From Aminobacter sp. AP02 (GTDB taxonomy: Bacteria; Pseudomonadota; Alphaproteobacteria; Rhizobiales; Rhizobiaceae): 64,000 bases of DNA. Shown here one piece after another: positions 7,757 to 17,345 of this stretch (within the stretch, counting starts at the first letter, position 1; each line of letters starts with the position of its first letter). The DNA lies in assembly GCF_003148805.1 (NCBI RefSeq), contig NZ_QGGX01000009.1:62001-126000 (forward strand), given 5' to 3'. The notes below the pieces were generated by a model that worked only from the letters and a program-made list of their open reading frames with translations, was not told the origin of the DNA and made no database searches. Both the position numbers and the translations under genes were made by a program.

Positions 7757-10700
7757 TCAGGCCGATGCCAACAGGCTGGCGTTGCCGCCTGCCGCTGTCG
7801 TGTCGACGCAGACGGCGCGTTCGTGGGCATAAGCAGCGGGGTAGATCACTTCGCTGACCAGAGGCACGATCGGGCCCTTGCGCTCGGCAACCACCTTGCG
7901 GACGATACGCATGCTTTCCTCGGTCCCGGAGTAGGCCACGACATCGACTGCCAGCGAACGCGCTTCGACCGGGTCGGGGCGACCGTCGATCGCAGCGATC
8001 GGCAGGCCTTTGCCAAGCAGCGCGTGCACCGCAGCCGGTGCGCCCGGCGCAACCGCCAGAACCGCATTGCCGGCGGCAAGCGCCTGGATCGCCTGGGCAA
8101 GCAGGGTCTCCGCGTCGGGCCCAAGGCAAAGCACGCGGCCACGCGGGTTGAGCGAAAGCGTGTTGGCCTCGCCCGTCGGACCAGGCAGATCGACCTGACC
8201 GAAGTCGATGCTTGCCGCAGCCGCAATCGACTGCGCGCCCTTGCCACGCAGATGCTTGCGCAGAATGGCAATGCGGTCCGGCCGTGTTGCCCATTCGCCG
8301 GCGTCGACGAGGTTGTCGACGAGTTCGGTTGCCGTCACCTTGCGGCCTTCCGGCAGAACGGTGCCTGCTTCGGGCGCCTTGCGGAAACGGCGGAGATAGT
8401 GGGGCCCACCAGCTTTGGGGCCGGTGCCCGAAAGCCCCTCGCCACCAAACGGCTGCGAGCCGACAACGGCGCCAATCTGGTTGCGGTTAACGTAGATGTT
8501 GCCGGCATGAATGCCGTCAACGATGTGCTGGACGCGACCTTCGATACGGGTGTGCAGGCCGAATGTCAGGCCATAGCCCTTGCGGTTGATCGCCGAAATG
8601 ACGCTGTCGAGTTCGTCCGCCTCGAAGGTTGCGACATGCAGCACGGGGCCAAACACCTCGCGCTCCATCTCCTCGATTCCCTTCACCTTGAAGACATGCG
8701 GAGCAACGAAGCGGCCATCGGCCGGAGCGTCCAGTTTGGCAATGAGCTTGCCCTTGGCTTCCATCTTGGCGCAGTAGTCGCGGATCGAGGTTTGCGCCTC
8801 CTCGTCGATGACGGGGCCGACATCGGTCGACAGCTGCCACGGATCGCCGATGCTGAGCGCATCCATCGCCCCCTTCAGCATCTCGACCATCTTCTTTTCG
8901 ACGTCGGTCTGGACGTAAAGCACGCGCAACGCCGAGCAGCGCTGGCCGGCACTCTGGAACGACGATGCCAGCACGTCGCGGATCGCCTGCTCGGGCAGTG
9001 CGGTGGAATCGACGATCATTGCATTGAGACCACCGGTCTCGGCGATCAGCATCGCGTCGGGCGCGGCGGTCTCTGCAAGCTGCTTTTCGATCAGTTTGGC
9101 GACCTCGGTCGAACCGGTGAAGCAGACACCGGCGATGCGCGGATCGGCTGTCAGCGGCGCGCCGACCGTCGGGCCGTCGCCGGGCAGAAGCTGGATCACG
9201 TCTTCAGGCACGCCGGCCTCGCGCATCAGTGCAACCGCACGCGCGGCGATCAGCGGTGTCTGTTCGGCCGGCTTTGCGATCACTGAATTGCCGGTTACGA
9301 GGGCTGCGGCGATCTGGCCGGTGAAGATTGCGAGTGGAAAATTCCACGGCGATATGCACACGATCGCGCCGCGCGCCGCTGTGCCAGCTTCAGCCTTGTC
9401 GGCCTCGGCTGCGTAGTAGCGCAGGAAGTCGACGGCCTCGCGGACCTCCGCCACCCCATCAGACAGCGATTTGCCCGCTTCGCGGGTCGCGAGGGCGAAG
9501 AACTCGGCGGCGTTCGCCTCATAAAGATCGGCGGTGCGGCGCAGGATTGCGGCGCGTTCGGCAACGGGCTTTGCTGCCCAGGCTGGCTGCGCCTCGATGG
9601 CGAAACGAACAGCTGTCGACACCTGCTTGGCGGCGGCTTCGGTAACCGTTCCGACGACATCGCCAGGCTTGGCCGGATTGACCACCTTGCGCGACGCGCC
9701 ATAGCCGGCGGCACGAGTGATCGGCTTTGCCGCCCACCTGTCAGGGCCTTTGAACTCGGCCTTGGCCTTGTCGAGTGCGGCGAGCGTCACCGGATCTGTG
9801 ATATCCCAGCCCTTGGCGTTCTTGCGGCCAGCGCCGAAGATTGCGGCAGGTGCCGGGATTGACGGATTGGTGGCCGGGCCCTGCATTTCCACGGTCTCAA
9901 GCGGGTCGCGAGCGATGGCTTCAGGCGCAACGTCCTCGTCGGTCAGCTGGTGCACGAACGACGAATTTGCACCGTTTTCGAGCAGGCGACGAACCAGATA
10001 TGCGAGCAGGTCGGAATGCGCACCGACCGGCGCGTAGATGCGGCAGCGCGTGCCCTCTGCCTTGCGAACCGTCTCATGCAGCGCTTCGCCCATGCCGTGC
10101 AGGCGCTGGAACTCGAACGACGTGCGGTCCTTGGCCATCGAAAGGATGGCGGCCACCGTATGTGCGTTGTGGGTAGCAAACTGCGGATAGATGCGATCGG
10201 TCATCGACAGAAGCTTGCGGGCGCAAGCCATGTACGAGACGTCGGTGTTGGCCTTGCGCGTGAACACCGGATAGCCCGGCAGGCCAAGCGTCTGAGCACG
10301 CTTGATCTCGGTGTCCCAGTAGGCGCCCTTGACCAGGCGCACCATGATGTTGCGGTCGAGCTTGTTGGCGACCGCATAGAGCCAATCAATGACGAAGGCC
10401 GTGCGTGGGCCATAGGCTTGGACGACGACACCAAAGCCATTCCACCCGGCGAGCTGCGGGTCTGCCAGCACGCGTTCGATGACATCGAGCGACAGGTCGA
10501 GGCGATCGGCTTCTTCGGCATCGATGTTGAGGCCCATGCGGGCGCGCTTGGCGGCAACGCACAGCGACAGCAGGCGCTCCGCCATCACGGGCAGCATCTC
10601 GTCCTTGTGCGAAACTTCGTAGCGCGGATGAAGCGCTGACAACTTGACCGAAATGCCGTGGTTGTAGCGGATATCGGGACCGTTGGTGCCATTGTCGAGC

Positions 10701-11362
10701 GAGGAAATCGCCTCGGCATAAGCGCGGTGATAGCGCAACGCGTCAGTTTCCGTCCGGGCGGCTTCGCCCAGCATGTCGAAGGAATAGAGATAGCCCTTCT
10801 GGATCATCGAACGGCCGCGCTTGACGGCTTCAGTGATCGTGCGGCCGAGCACGAACTGCTCGCCCATTTCGCGCATCGCGGCAGCGACCGCCGTGCGGAT
10901 AACCGGCTCGCCCAAGCGGCGCACCATCGAGCGCAGTGTGCGCTCGATCGAGCCCTCGCCCTCGTCGAGCACGCGGCCAGTCAGCATCAGCGCCCAGGTC
11001 GACGCATTGACGAAGATCGAGCTCGAACCGCCCGAATGCGACGACCAGTCGTGCGGGGCGATCTTGTCGCGGATCAGGTCGTCCATGGTTTCAGTGTCGG
11101 GAACACGCAGCAGCGCCTCGGCCAGGCACATCAGGGCCACGCCTTCCTTTGTCGAAAGGCCATAGGCGGAGAGGAAGACTTCCATCAGGCGCGGGTCGGT
11201 CGAGCCGCGCACAGCACGCACAAGATCTGCGGCGCGTGCCGAAATCGCCTTACGGTCCTCGGCAGAAAGGGCAGCGGTCGCCGACAGCCTCTTCAAGGCT
11301 TCGGCTTCATCTGGGAGGTAGTTGGCGCGGATTTCCTGGCGGATGGGGTCGAGCGCGGACAT
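7757..11362 (-). CDS. putA: Bifunctional proline dehydrogenase / P5C dehydrogenase PutA
   Basis: Oxidises proline to glutamate in two steps, passing electrons to quinone. From the ATG at 11362 (AGGAA upstream) it has 1201 residues. The N-terminus starts MSALDPIRQEIRAN and lacks the ribbon-helix-helix DNA-binding domain of E. coli PutA. The FAD proline dehydrogenase barrel spans roughly residues 140-450. The aldehyde dehydrogenase domain follows, with SPWNFPLAIFTGQ, FTGSTEVAKLI, ETGGLNAMIV and catalytic Cys in GQRCSALR. A C-terminal ALDH-superfamily-like extension of about 170 residues closes the chain. The lack of an RHH domain and the divergent Lrp-type gene point to external control by PutR. 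Confidence 0.96.
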   Translation of the reverse strand: MSALDPIRQEIRANYLPDEAEALKRLSATAALSAEDRKAISARAADLVRAVRGSTDPRLMEVFLSAYGLSTKEGVALMCLAEALLRVPDTETMDDLIRDKIAPHDWSSHSGGSSSIFVNASTWALMLTGRVLDEGEGSIERTLRSMVRRLGEPVIRTAVAAAMREMGEQFVLGRTITEAVKRGRSMIQKGYLYSFDMLGEAARTETDALRYHRAYAEAISSLDNGTNGPDIRYNHGISVKLSALHPRYEVSHKDEMLPVMAERLLSLCVAAKRARMGLNIDAEEADRLDLSLDVIERVLADPQLAGWNGFGVVVQAYGPRTAFVIDWLYAVANKLDRNIMVRLVKGAYWDTEIKRAQTLGLPGYPVFTRKANTDVSYMACARKLLSMTDRIYPQFATHNAHTVAAILSMAKDRTSFEFQRLHGMGEALHETVRKAEGTRCRIYAPVGAHSDLLAYLVRRLLENGANSSFVHQLTDEDVAPEAIARDPLETVEMQGPATNPSIPAPAAIFGAGRKNAKGWDITDPVTLAALDKAKAEFKGPDRWAAKPITRAAGYGASRKVVNPAKPGDVVGTVTEAAAKQVSTAVRFAIEAQPAWAAKPVAERAAILRRTADLYEANAAEFFALATREAGKSLSDGVAEVREAVDFLRYYAAEADKAEAGTAARGAIVCISPWNFPLAIFTGQIAAALVTGNSVIAKPAEQTPLIAARAVALMREAGVPEDVIQLLPGDGPTVGAPLTADPRIAGVCFTGSTEVAKLIEKQLAETAAPDAMLIAETGGLNAMIVDSTALPEQAIRDVLASSFQSAGQRCSALRVLYVQTDVEKKMVEMLKGAMDALSIGDPWQLSTDVGPVIDEEAQTSIRDYCAKMEAKGKLIAKLDAPADGRFVAPHVFKVKGIEEMEREVFGPVLHVATFEADELDSVISAINRKGYGLTFGLHTRIEGRVQHIVDGIHAGNIYVNRNQIGAVVGSQPFGGEGLSGTGPKAGGPHYLRRFRKAPEAGTVLPEGRKVTATELVDNLVDAGEWATRPDRIAILRKHLRGKGAQSIAAAASIDFGQVDLPGPTGEANTLSLNPRGRVLCLGPDAETLLAQAIQALAAGNAVLAVAPGAPAAVHALLGKGLPIAAIDGRPDPVEARSLAVDVVAYSGTEESMRIVRKVVAERKGPIVPLVSEVIYPAAYAHERAVCVDTTAAGGNASLLASA

Positions 11363-11532
11363 GGCGTTCCTGTAGAGCGGGTTAAGGCATCGCCCGGCAG
11401 GAAACTCGCTGCCGAGCCTTTTGTCGAAAACTACCACATCGCCCTGCAACCGAGCGATCCAAAGAATTCGACTTGCCAGTTCAAAACGTCTACGATTGGC
11501 GCATCCTTTTTACCGAATGAGCCACCAATTTC
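11363..11532. promoter_or_regulatory. putA-putR divergent regulatory gap
   Basis: 170 bases separate the two divergent starts. Lrp/AsnC regulators usually bind and wrap such gaps, controlling both their own gene and the target. I see A/T-rich patches (aaaactacc, ccaaagaattcg, cctttttacc) of the kind such proteins favour, but no single convincing dyad. Confidence 0.45.
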
Positions 11533-11985
11533 ATGCCAGAAGACCATTTGGACCGCATTGACCGCAACATAATGTTCGCCCTTTCGCGCGACGGCCGCTT
11601 GTCCATGGCTGAGCTTGCCACAAAGGTCGGACTTTCCAAGACCCCTGTCCAGGCGAGGGTCAAGCGATTGGAGAAAGATGGCTACATCAAGGGCTATCAG
11701 GCGATCATCGACAGCGAGCGCATGGGCGAAGGCCATGTCGCCTTTGTTCAGGTCAAGCTGTCGGACACCCGATCTGCAGCCCTCGACGAATTCAACCGCG
11801 CAGTGCACGCCGTGCGCGAGATCGAGCAATGCCACATGATGGCAGCGAGTTTCGACTACCTGCTCAAGGTGCGCACCAAGGATATCGCCGCCTACCGACG
11901 CGTACTCGGAGAGCGCATTTCGGCCCTGCCCCATGTCGCCCAGACCTCGACATTCGTGGCTATGGAGACGGTCAAGGACCGCTGA
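11533..11985 (+). CDS. putR: Lrp/AsnC-family regulator PutR of proline catabolism
   Basis: 150 residues. An N-terminal winged helix (DRIDRNIMFALSRDGRLSMAELATKVGLSKTPVQARVKRLEKDGYI) is followed by a RAM effector domain (GHVAFVQVKLSD, VREIEQCHMMAASFDYLLKVRTKDI). Divergence from an RHH-less putA is the usual alphaproteobacterial arrangement for PutR, which activates putA when proline is present. The end lies 2 bases from the stop of the convergent di-haem peroxidase gene, leaving no room for a terminator between them. Confidence 0.9.
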   Translation: MPEDHLDRIDRNIMFALSRDGRLSMAELATKVGLSKTPVQARVKRLEKDGYIKGYQAIIDSERMGEGHVAFVQVKLSDTRSAALDEFNRAVHAVREIEQCHMMAASFDYLLKVRTKDIAAYRRVLGERISALPHVAQTSTFVAMETVKDR

Positions 11986-11987
11986 GA

Positions 11988-13196
11988 CTAATCCGACAAC
12001 GTCTTCAGGAACGCGACCAACTCCGCGCGCTCGCGATCGGACAGTGCCACCGGGTGGATTTCGGATACGCCCTCAACAGGGGCCGGCGCCTTGGCGTAGT
12101 GATCGAGAACCTGCTCCAACGTGGCAAACTGACCGGCATGCATATAGGGCGGCCGGTCCGCAACGCCCCGCAGCGAGGGGGTCTTGTAGGCGCGAACCAG
12201 CTCCGGCGCGCTCTTTTGCATGAATTTGAGCTCGCCACAGGCTTCGTCACCGCCATCGCGAAATTTGCCGAAACAATTGAACGGATCGGCGAGCACCTCG
12301 TTCAAGACCGCGGTTCGTCCCCGATCCGCAGGCAGACCGGGAACAGGCGGCACACCCGTGTTATGGAAGTGATTGTCGGTGAAACGCGGACCCGTGTGGC
12401 AGGTCGAACAATTGGCCCGACCGATGAAAAGCCTGAGACCCGCCTGCTCCTCCTCCGACAGGGCATTATCCCCGGCAGGTGTGCTGCCTTTGGCAACAGC
12501 ATCCGCAAAGCGGTCGAAACGCGTTTGGCCATGGCTGATCGAACGCTCGAAGGCGGCAATCGCCTTGCCTATATCGGCAAAGACGAGGTTCACATCTCGG
12601 CGTTGCTGCTCGGTCATCGCGTGCCAGGCCGTTTGCTCGGCTGGCGTGCCGAACGGTCCCGCGTTCGGCGGCACTGCGGACAGGTCGGGCAGCGGCCTGA
12701 AAATGCGCTCATAGCGTTCGCCGAAACGGCGCTTGAGATAGTGAACGTAAGCCGCGCGATTGCCGGCATGTTCGAGCGGATTTTCGAGAGGTGTCAGCGC
12801 CTGTGCCCACAGGCTATCGCGCCGGCCATCCCAAAAAAAGAACGGATCGCGCGCAACGCCCGCCAATGGCATGGTACGCCGGTTGGTCTCAGCCACGCCC
12901 ACGCCGCGCGGAAGGTCGTCCTGGAATTGACGGTCGATCTTGTGGCAGGTGCCGCACGCCACATTGCCATCTCGGCTCATGCCCGTGTCGAAAAACAGCG
13001 TCGCGCCTAGAGCAGCAGCGCCCGGATCGTCGGCAAAACGATTGGTCGGATCGGGCGGCAGCGGCGCGAGTGCTGAAAGCGACATCGAGGCGATGGTGCG
13101 CTTTTCCGCCTCCGTAAACTCCGGCTGGCTGCAGCCTGCCAATGTGGCCGCTAGCGATACGGCGATTGCGACACAGTTGATAAGGCTGCGCTTCAT
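11988..13196 (-). CDS. Di-haem cytochrome c peroxidase / MauG-family lipoprotein
   Basis: 402-residue exported di-haem protein. The signal peptide ends in a lipobox (TLAGC, Cys22), so it should be lipid-anchored in the periplasm. Two c-haem motifs are present, CGTCH at 81-85 and CSTCH in the second half. AETNRRTMPLAGVARDPFFFWDGRRDSLWAQA and YKTPSLRGVADRPPYMHAGQFATLEQVLDHY are typical of the CcpA/MauG superfamily. It may reduce peroxide or oxidise a protein partner; the sequence does not decide. It is transcribed with the small membrane protein immediately upstream, with a 4-base gap. Confidence 0.88.
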   Translation of the reverse strand: MKRSLINCVAIAVSLAATLAGCSQPEFTEAEKRTIASMSLSALAPLPPDPTNRFADDPGAAALGATLFFDTGMSRDGNVACGTCHKIDRQFQDDLPRGVGVAETNRRTMPLAGVARDPFFFWDGRRDSLWAQALTPLENPLEHAGNRAAYVHYLKRRFGERYERIFRPLPDLSAVPPNAGPFGTPAEQTAWHAMTEQQRRDVNLVFADIGKAIAAFERSISHGQTRFDRFADAVAKGSTPAGDNALSEEEQAGLRLFIGRANCSTCHTGPRFTDNHFHNTGVPPVPGLPADRGRTAVLNEVLADPFNCFGKFRDGGDEACGELKFMQKSAPELVRAYKTPSLRGVADRPPYMHAGQFATLEQVLDHYAKAPAPVEGVSEIHPVALSDRERAELVAFLKTLSD

Positions 13197-13200
13197 AACC

Positions 13201-13641
13201 TCACATCACAAGATTGAAGGTCGCCTGGTCGGCCCCCACCGGCGACGAGATGCCGAGTTTCAACTGCCACCAGCCACTCATCGAGAATTTCACGCCTTCG
13301 ATGCGGTACCGGCCGCCACCAAGATACGCGGTCGCCTCGGGGCTGGTCGGCAAACCATGCGCATGCTCGGGCATGCCGCCGCCAACGATGATCTTGGCGT
13401 CCTCGACCGGGGCGCCTTTCCGCGTCTTGAGGGTCACCAGCCAGGAATGGAGCTCACCTTGCCTGATGTCGCCCATCTCGGGCGCGATAGCGACCGTGAA
13501 CACACCCTTGGCTGAGGCCTTCGAGCGCGCAAGATCCGGCCCGGGTGTCGCCGGCGCGGTCAGATAGACCACTGCCAACACGCCCACCGCCAATGCAACG
13601 AGGCCGACAGCTCCGCCGATCATGCGCCATGGTGATGCCAA
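13201..13641 (-). CDS. FixH/YtkA-like single-pass membrane protein
   Basis: 146 residues: one N-terminal membrane helix (MIGGAVGLVALAVGVLAVVYLTA) and a periplasmic immunoglobulin-like domain with GMPEHAHGLPTSPEA, a His/Met-bearing loop that resembles metal-binding YtkA/FixH domains, and a C-terminal GWWQLKLGI strand. A TTG at 13641 is the likely start: GGAGG lies 5 bases upstream, whereas the first ATG (13623) is about 23 bases from it. It is the first gene of a two-gene unit with the di-haem peroxidase, so a role in electron transfer or metal supply to that enzyme is plausible. Confidence 0.75.
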   Translation of the reverse strand: MASPWRMIGGAVGLVALAVGVLAVVYLTAPATPGPDLARSKASAKGVFTVAIAPEMGDIRQGELHSWLVTLKTRKGAPVEDAKIIVGGGMPEHAHGLPTSPEATAYLGGGRYRIEGVKFSMSGWWQLKLGISSPVGADQATFNLVM

Positions 13642-13840
13642 TTGGACCTCCTCGACCCTGCTAACAACGAATGCACCCTGCTCCGCCTTCCCAACGTGCT
13701 GGTTGATCGATCGCCAACATGGCGCGGCCTACCGAGGAAAGCCATTCCGGGAGCGAAAGACCATGCAGCACCAAGCGCTCAAAATGCTGCTGAAACAGCT
13801 GTTTGACTGACTTTTCGGACTCTTCTTATGAAGAGCTCGA

Positions 13841-13875
13841 CGAAGAGAACGCGCGGCACCGGAAATGCCGCGCGT
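13841..13875 (-). terminator. Likely terminator of the gabD-like gene
   Basis: A perfect 10-bp stem acgcgcggca/tgccgcgcgt (13849-13858 and 13866-13875) with a 7-base loop. On the minus strand it is followed by ttctcttc. The T-run is interrupted, so strength is uncertain. It lies about 28 bases after the gabD stop. The rest of 13642-13902 shows only a possible 15-codon frame at 13763-13810 and nothing else. Confidence 0.65.
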
Positions 13876-13902
13876 TGTCATCCAGTGGCGATCGGTTGGA
13901 CG

Positions 13903-15360
13903 CTAGAGGCCCAGGCCGCCGATGCAGACATATTTGGTATCGAGATAGTCCTCGATACCCTGGTGCCCACCTTCGCGCCCGAGGCCGGATTCCTTGACGC
14001 CACCGAACGGCGCTTCAGGCGTGGTGATCAGGCCTTCGTTGACGCCGACCATCCCGTACTTCAGCCCTTCCATGACCCGGAACGCACGGCCGAGATTGCC
14101 GGTATAGAAGTAGGATGCGAGGCCGAACTCGGTGTTGTTGGCAAGCGCGATGGCCTCTTCCTCGGTCTCGAATCGGAAGACAGGTGCGACAGGCCCGAAG
14201 ATTTCTTCCTTCATGAACTTCATTTCAGGCGTGGCATTGGCAATCACCGTCGGCTGGAAGAACGAGCCGCCGAGCGCATGGCGCTTGCCGCCGGCGACAA
14301 CCTTGCCACCCTTGGCTGTAGCGTCGGAGATGAACTCCTCGACCTTTTCGACAGCCTTTTCGTCAATCAGTGGTCCCTGCTGCACACCCTCATCGAGACC
14401 CGAACCGACCTTGAGCTTGCTTGAAGCGACAGCGAACCTCTCGACAAACCTGTCGTAGATGCCGGCCTGCACGAAGAAGCGATTGGTGCAAACGCAGGTC
14501 TGGCCGGAATTGCGGTATTTCGCAGTGATCGATCCTTCGACCGCGCGGTCGAGGTCGGCGTCGTCGAAGACGATGAACGGCGCGTTGCCACCGAGTTCCA
14601 TCGACACCTTCTTGACCGTCGATGCCGACTTTTCGATCAGCAGCTTGCCGACTTCGGTCGAGCCGGTGAAGGTGATCTTCTTGACCAGCGGATTGGCGCA
14701 GATTTCGTCGCCGATCTCGCCGGCCGAGCCGGTCAAAACGTTGACCACGCCCTTGGGGAAGCCGACTTCCTCGCACAGCGCGCCCCAGGCCAGGCCCGAG
14801 TATGGCGTCTGCGAGGCAGGCTTGACGACAGCCGTGCAGCCAGCGGCGAGTGCCGGCCCGAGCTTGCGCGACAGCATTGAGGACGGGAAGTTCCACGGCG
14901 TGATTGCGGCGATGACTCCGACCGGTTCCTTGGTGACGAGAATGCGGCGATCGGCCCAGGGCGATGGCACGACATCACCGTACGTGCGGCGCGCTTCCTC
15001 GGCAAACCACAGTACATAGGCGGCCGACGAGCCGATCTCACCCTTGGACTCGGTCAGCGACTTGCCCTGCTCAATGGTGAGCAACTCTGCCAGCGCGTCC
15101 TGATTGTCCATGATGGCGTCATGGAGCTTGCGCAGCAACTTGGAGCGCTCCAGAGCGGAGGTCTTGCGATAGGTCTTGAACGCCTCATTGGCGGCCTCGA
15201 TGGCGCGGCGCGTTTCGGCCGCGCCGGAGCGCGGCACGGTGCCTATCTTGAGCCCTGTCGCCGGATTGATCACATCGATGGTCTTGCCGGAATCTGCCTG
15301 CACCCACTCGCCGTTGATGAGATTGGCCTGCCGCATGAAATGGCTGGTTTTCTGAAGCAT
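13903..15360 (-). CDS. gabD: NAD(P)-dependent succinate/glutarate-semialdehyde dehydrogenase
   Basis: Oxidises succinate semialdehyde (or glutarate semialdehyde) to the diacid at the end of GABA or lysine breakdown. The ATG at 15360 has GGAGG 7 bases upstream and gives 485 residues, the normal GabD length; the frame open to 15447 is not needed. Motifs: TPWNFPSSMLSRKLGPALAAG, FTGSTEVGKLL, catalytic Glu in MELGGNAPFIV, catalytic Cys in NSGQTCVCTNR, and EIFGPVAPVFRF. GabD and DavD cannot be separated from the sequence alone. It stands alone between a terminator and the AEC permease. Confidence 0.88.
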   Translation of the reverse strand: MLQKTSHFMRQANLINGEWVQADSGKTIDVINPATGLKIGTVPRSGAAETRRAIEAANEAFKTYRKTSALERSKLLRKLHDAIMDNQDALAELLTIEQGKSLTESKGEIGSSAAYVLWFAEEARRTYGDVVPSPWADRRILVTKEPVGVIAAITPWNFPSSMLSRKLGPALAAGCTAVVKPASQTPYSGLAWGALCEEVGFPKGVVNVLTGSAGEIGDEICANPLVKKITFTGSTEVGKLLIEKSASTVKKVSMELGGNAPFIVFDDADLDRAVEGSITAKYRNSGQTCVCTNRFFVQAGIYDRFVERFAVASSKLKVGSGLDEGVQQGPLIDEKAVEKVEEFISDATAKGGKVVAGGKRHALGGSFFQPTVIANATPEMKFMKEEIFGPVAPVFRFETEEEAIALANNTEFGLASYFYTGNLGRAFRVMEGLKYGMVGVNEGLITTPEAPFGGVKESGLGREGGHQGIEDYLDTKYVCIGGLGL

Positions 15361-15516
15361 GGCTTCGCCTCCTGTTGTGGCGTCTGCGGGACGCGGACTG
15401 ATGGTGATGTCATCGAAGGACCGTCCGGCAGAACGTCCGATCCGCACAGCAAAATTTGTAACGTGCCGCTGGGGCAGCGATCAACCGAATTATGGCACAG
15501 ATGCGTTGGTCCAGGG

Positions 15517-16467
15517 TCAACCAAACACCATGGTCGCGACCATCAGCCAGAACGCGGTCGTCACCACGGCACAAGCCGTGGCAATCGTCATCTGATTGGA
15601 TGCCAGTGCCTGGCCGGTGCCGAACTGGATGGCGATCAGGTAGGAATTGACGCCGGAGGGAAGGCTGGCTGCCGCCACCGCGACCTTTGCCGGGAGCGGT
15701 GGCAGGCCAAGGAGCCAGGCAAACAGCAATGCCACGGCCGGCATCAGGAACAATTTAAGCACCGAAAGCGCCAAAGCCGGCTTGATGTTGCCTGATATGC
15801 CGAATTTCCTGAGCCCGAGACCCATCGCAAACAAGGCGATCGGTCCGGCGATGTTTGCGAGCGCGTCGACGAAGCGATTGGCGAGCGCCGGCAGCGGCAG
15901 CCCGGTTGCGCGCCAGGCGAGGCCGGCCAGGATACCGATGATCAACGGGTTGGTCAGGATCTTGCGAAGGAAATCACGAATGATCTCAATCGGATGCACT
16001 GGCTCGCTGCGGCGCGGCCCGAACAGTTGGAACAGAATGATCGAGGCCATCATCATCGTTGGCAGGTGCACCGAGATGATGAGCGACAGGATCTCAAACC
16101 CTTCCTGCCCAAAGACGCCGAGCATGAAGGGAATGCCAAGCAGCACGAGATTGGAAAAGGCAGAGGAAACACCCCCGACAACCCCCGCTTGACCGTCGCG
16201 CCCGAACAAACGCGTAGTCACCAGGTGCCCCACAGTCCAGGCCACGATCACGGCGGCGAAATAGGTGGCCCACAGCGCCCATGGCGTGGTGCCGTGAAAA
16301 TCGGCCCCGATCATGGTGCGGAACAACAGCAGCGGCAGCGCCACGCCGATGGCGAATTCGGAAAGCGCGTCCCCGGTCTCGGTACGCATGTAGCCGGTGA
16401 CGCCGGACAGATACCCCAAAGCCACGAGTCCGAAGACGAAAAGCACGGTTTCAACGAGTGGTGACAT
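15517..16467 (-). CDS. AEC-family (auxin efflux carrier-like) permease
   Basis: 316-residue integral membrane protein with about ten membrane segments in two inverted halves, typical of AEC carriers: LVETVLFVFGLVALGYLSG at the start, then SSAFSNLVLLGIPFMLGVFG and ASLPSGVNSYLIAIQFG. Bacterial members move small organic acids such as malate or malonate, or are of unknown substrate. The ATG at 16467 gives the usual length; the frame continues to 16521 but that part is not family-like. It runs in the same direction as gabD but 156 bases ahead of it. Confidence 0.85.
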   Translation of the reverse strand: MSPLVETVLFVFGLVALGYLSGVTGYMRTETGDALSEFAIGVALPLLLFRTMIGADFHGTTPWALWATYFAAVIVAWTVGHLVTTRLFGRDGQAGVVGGVSSAFSNLVLLGIPFMLGVFGQEGFEILSLIISVHLPTMMMASIILFQLFGPRRSEPVHPIEIIRDFLRKILTNPLIIGILAGLAWRATGLPLPALANRFVDALANIAGPIALFAMGLGLRKFGISGNIKPALALSVLKLFLMPAVALLFAWLLGLPPLPAKVAVAAASLPSGVNSYLIAIQFGTGQALASNQMTIATACAVVTTAFWLMVATMVFG

Positions 16468-16637
16468 TGGCGCTCTGGGGAAAGGGAGAATCGGCGTGCC
16501 GAAGCATTGCCCCGTGTGCAACCTCGATCAAGCCAGGATCCGACGGGATCGGACGCCGGCGAACATCATTCGCCGTCACCTTGCCTTTCAATCGACTTTG
16601 GCATCCCTATATCCGCATCGCCGGTTTGGGACCATTC

Positions 16638-17183
16638 ATGCTCAGAATTACCATTGCAATCATGCTGTTGTTAGGCGCACTTCCCGCCCAAGCCACCGAA
16701 GCCGGATGGGCGCTGCTGCGCAATGGCGGTCATGTCGTACTGCTGCGCAATGCCATGACCACCGGTGCCGTCGAGCCACCCAACTTCGACATCGACAAAT
16801 GCGCGACCCAGCTCAATCTGTCCGATCGCGGCCGCCAGCAGGCGCGCAAGATCGGCGCGCTGTTTGCCGCACGCGCGGCGCCCGTCGAGCGCATCCTGGC
16901 AAGCCGCTACTGTCGCACTCTGGAAACCGCTCGCCTCGCCTTCGACGACCAGAAGGTCGAGCCGATGGCGGCACTGGACAAGCCTACGGAAGCCACCGCC
17001 GAGGCCGATGTCGCGGCCGTCATGGACATCATTCGCAACTATTCCGGTTCCGACAACATCGTGTTGGTGACCCACCTCGAGAACATCCAGGCGCTGACCG
17101 GCGCGACGGCGCGCGAAGGCGAAGCGCTGATCGTTGGCCTGCAAGGAGAAAGGCTGCATGTGCTCGGCCGCATCGTCTTCTAG
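16638..17183 (+). CDS. Exported histidine-phosphatase-fold protein lacking the catalytic His
   Basis: 181 residues with a signal peptide (MLRITIAIMLLLGALPAQA). The fold is that of the phosphoglycerate-mutase-like family: GGHVVLLRNA, NLSDRGRQQARKIGALFAA, ASRYCRTLETARLAF and VLVTHLENIQALTG. The invariant RHG/RHA motif reads R37-N38-A39, so the nucleophilic histidine is replaced by Asn; the second active-site His (VTH) and the SRYCRT arginine remain. It is therefore probably a binding protein or a pseudo-enzyme in the periplasm. The frame is open upstream to 16458, overlapping the divergent permease, but the signal peptide marks the start. Confidence 0.8.
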   Translation: MLRITIAIMLLLGALPAQATEAGWALLRNGGHVVLLRNAMTTGAVEPPNFDIDKCATQLNLSDRGRQQARKIGALFAARAAPVERILASRYCRTLETARLAFDDQKVEPMAALDKPTEATAEADVAAVMDIIRNYSGSDNIVLVTHLENIQALTGATAREGEALIVGLQGERLHVLGRIVF

Positions 17184-17345
17184 GGCGCACTTCACCTACT
17201 TTCCCCAAGGTGCGGTGCCGCCCCTCGCCGCGAAGGCGCAGGATTTGGCCTTTTCCTGTCTGGAAAAACCGATTAGACAGCCCCTCAAAACTATGTGCGT
17301 AGAATCTGTCCTGGATTCATGATCGCCCTCATCAAAGGAAAAACC

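Noticed and set aside
7823-9286. 487-codon open frame antisense to putA
   Set aside because: It lies wholly inside the PutA coding sequence, has no ribosome site, and its translation has no domain. High GC content keeps antisense frames open.
13763-13810. 15-codon frame MQHQALKMLLKQLFD with a possible ribosome site
   Set aside because: Too short to support; no partner gene follows that it could attenuate in that direction.
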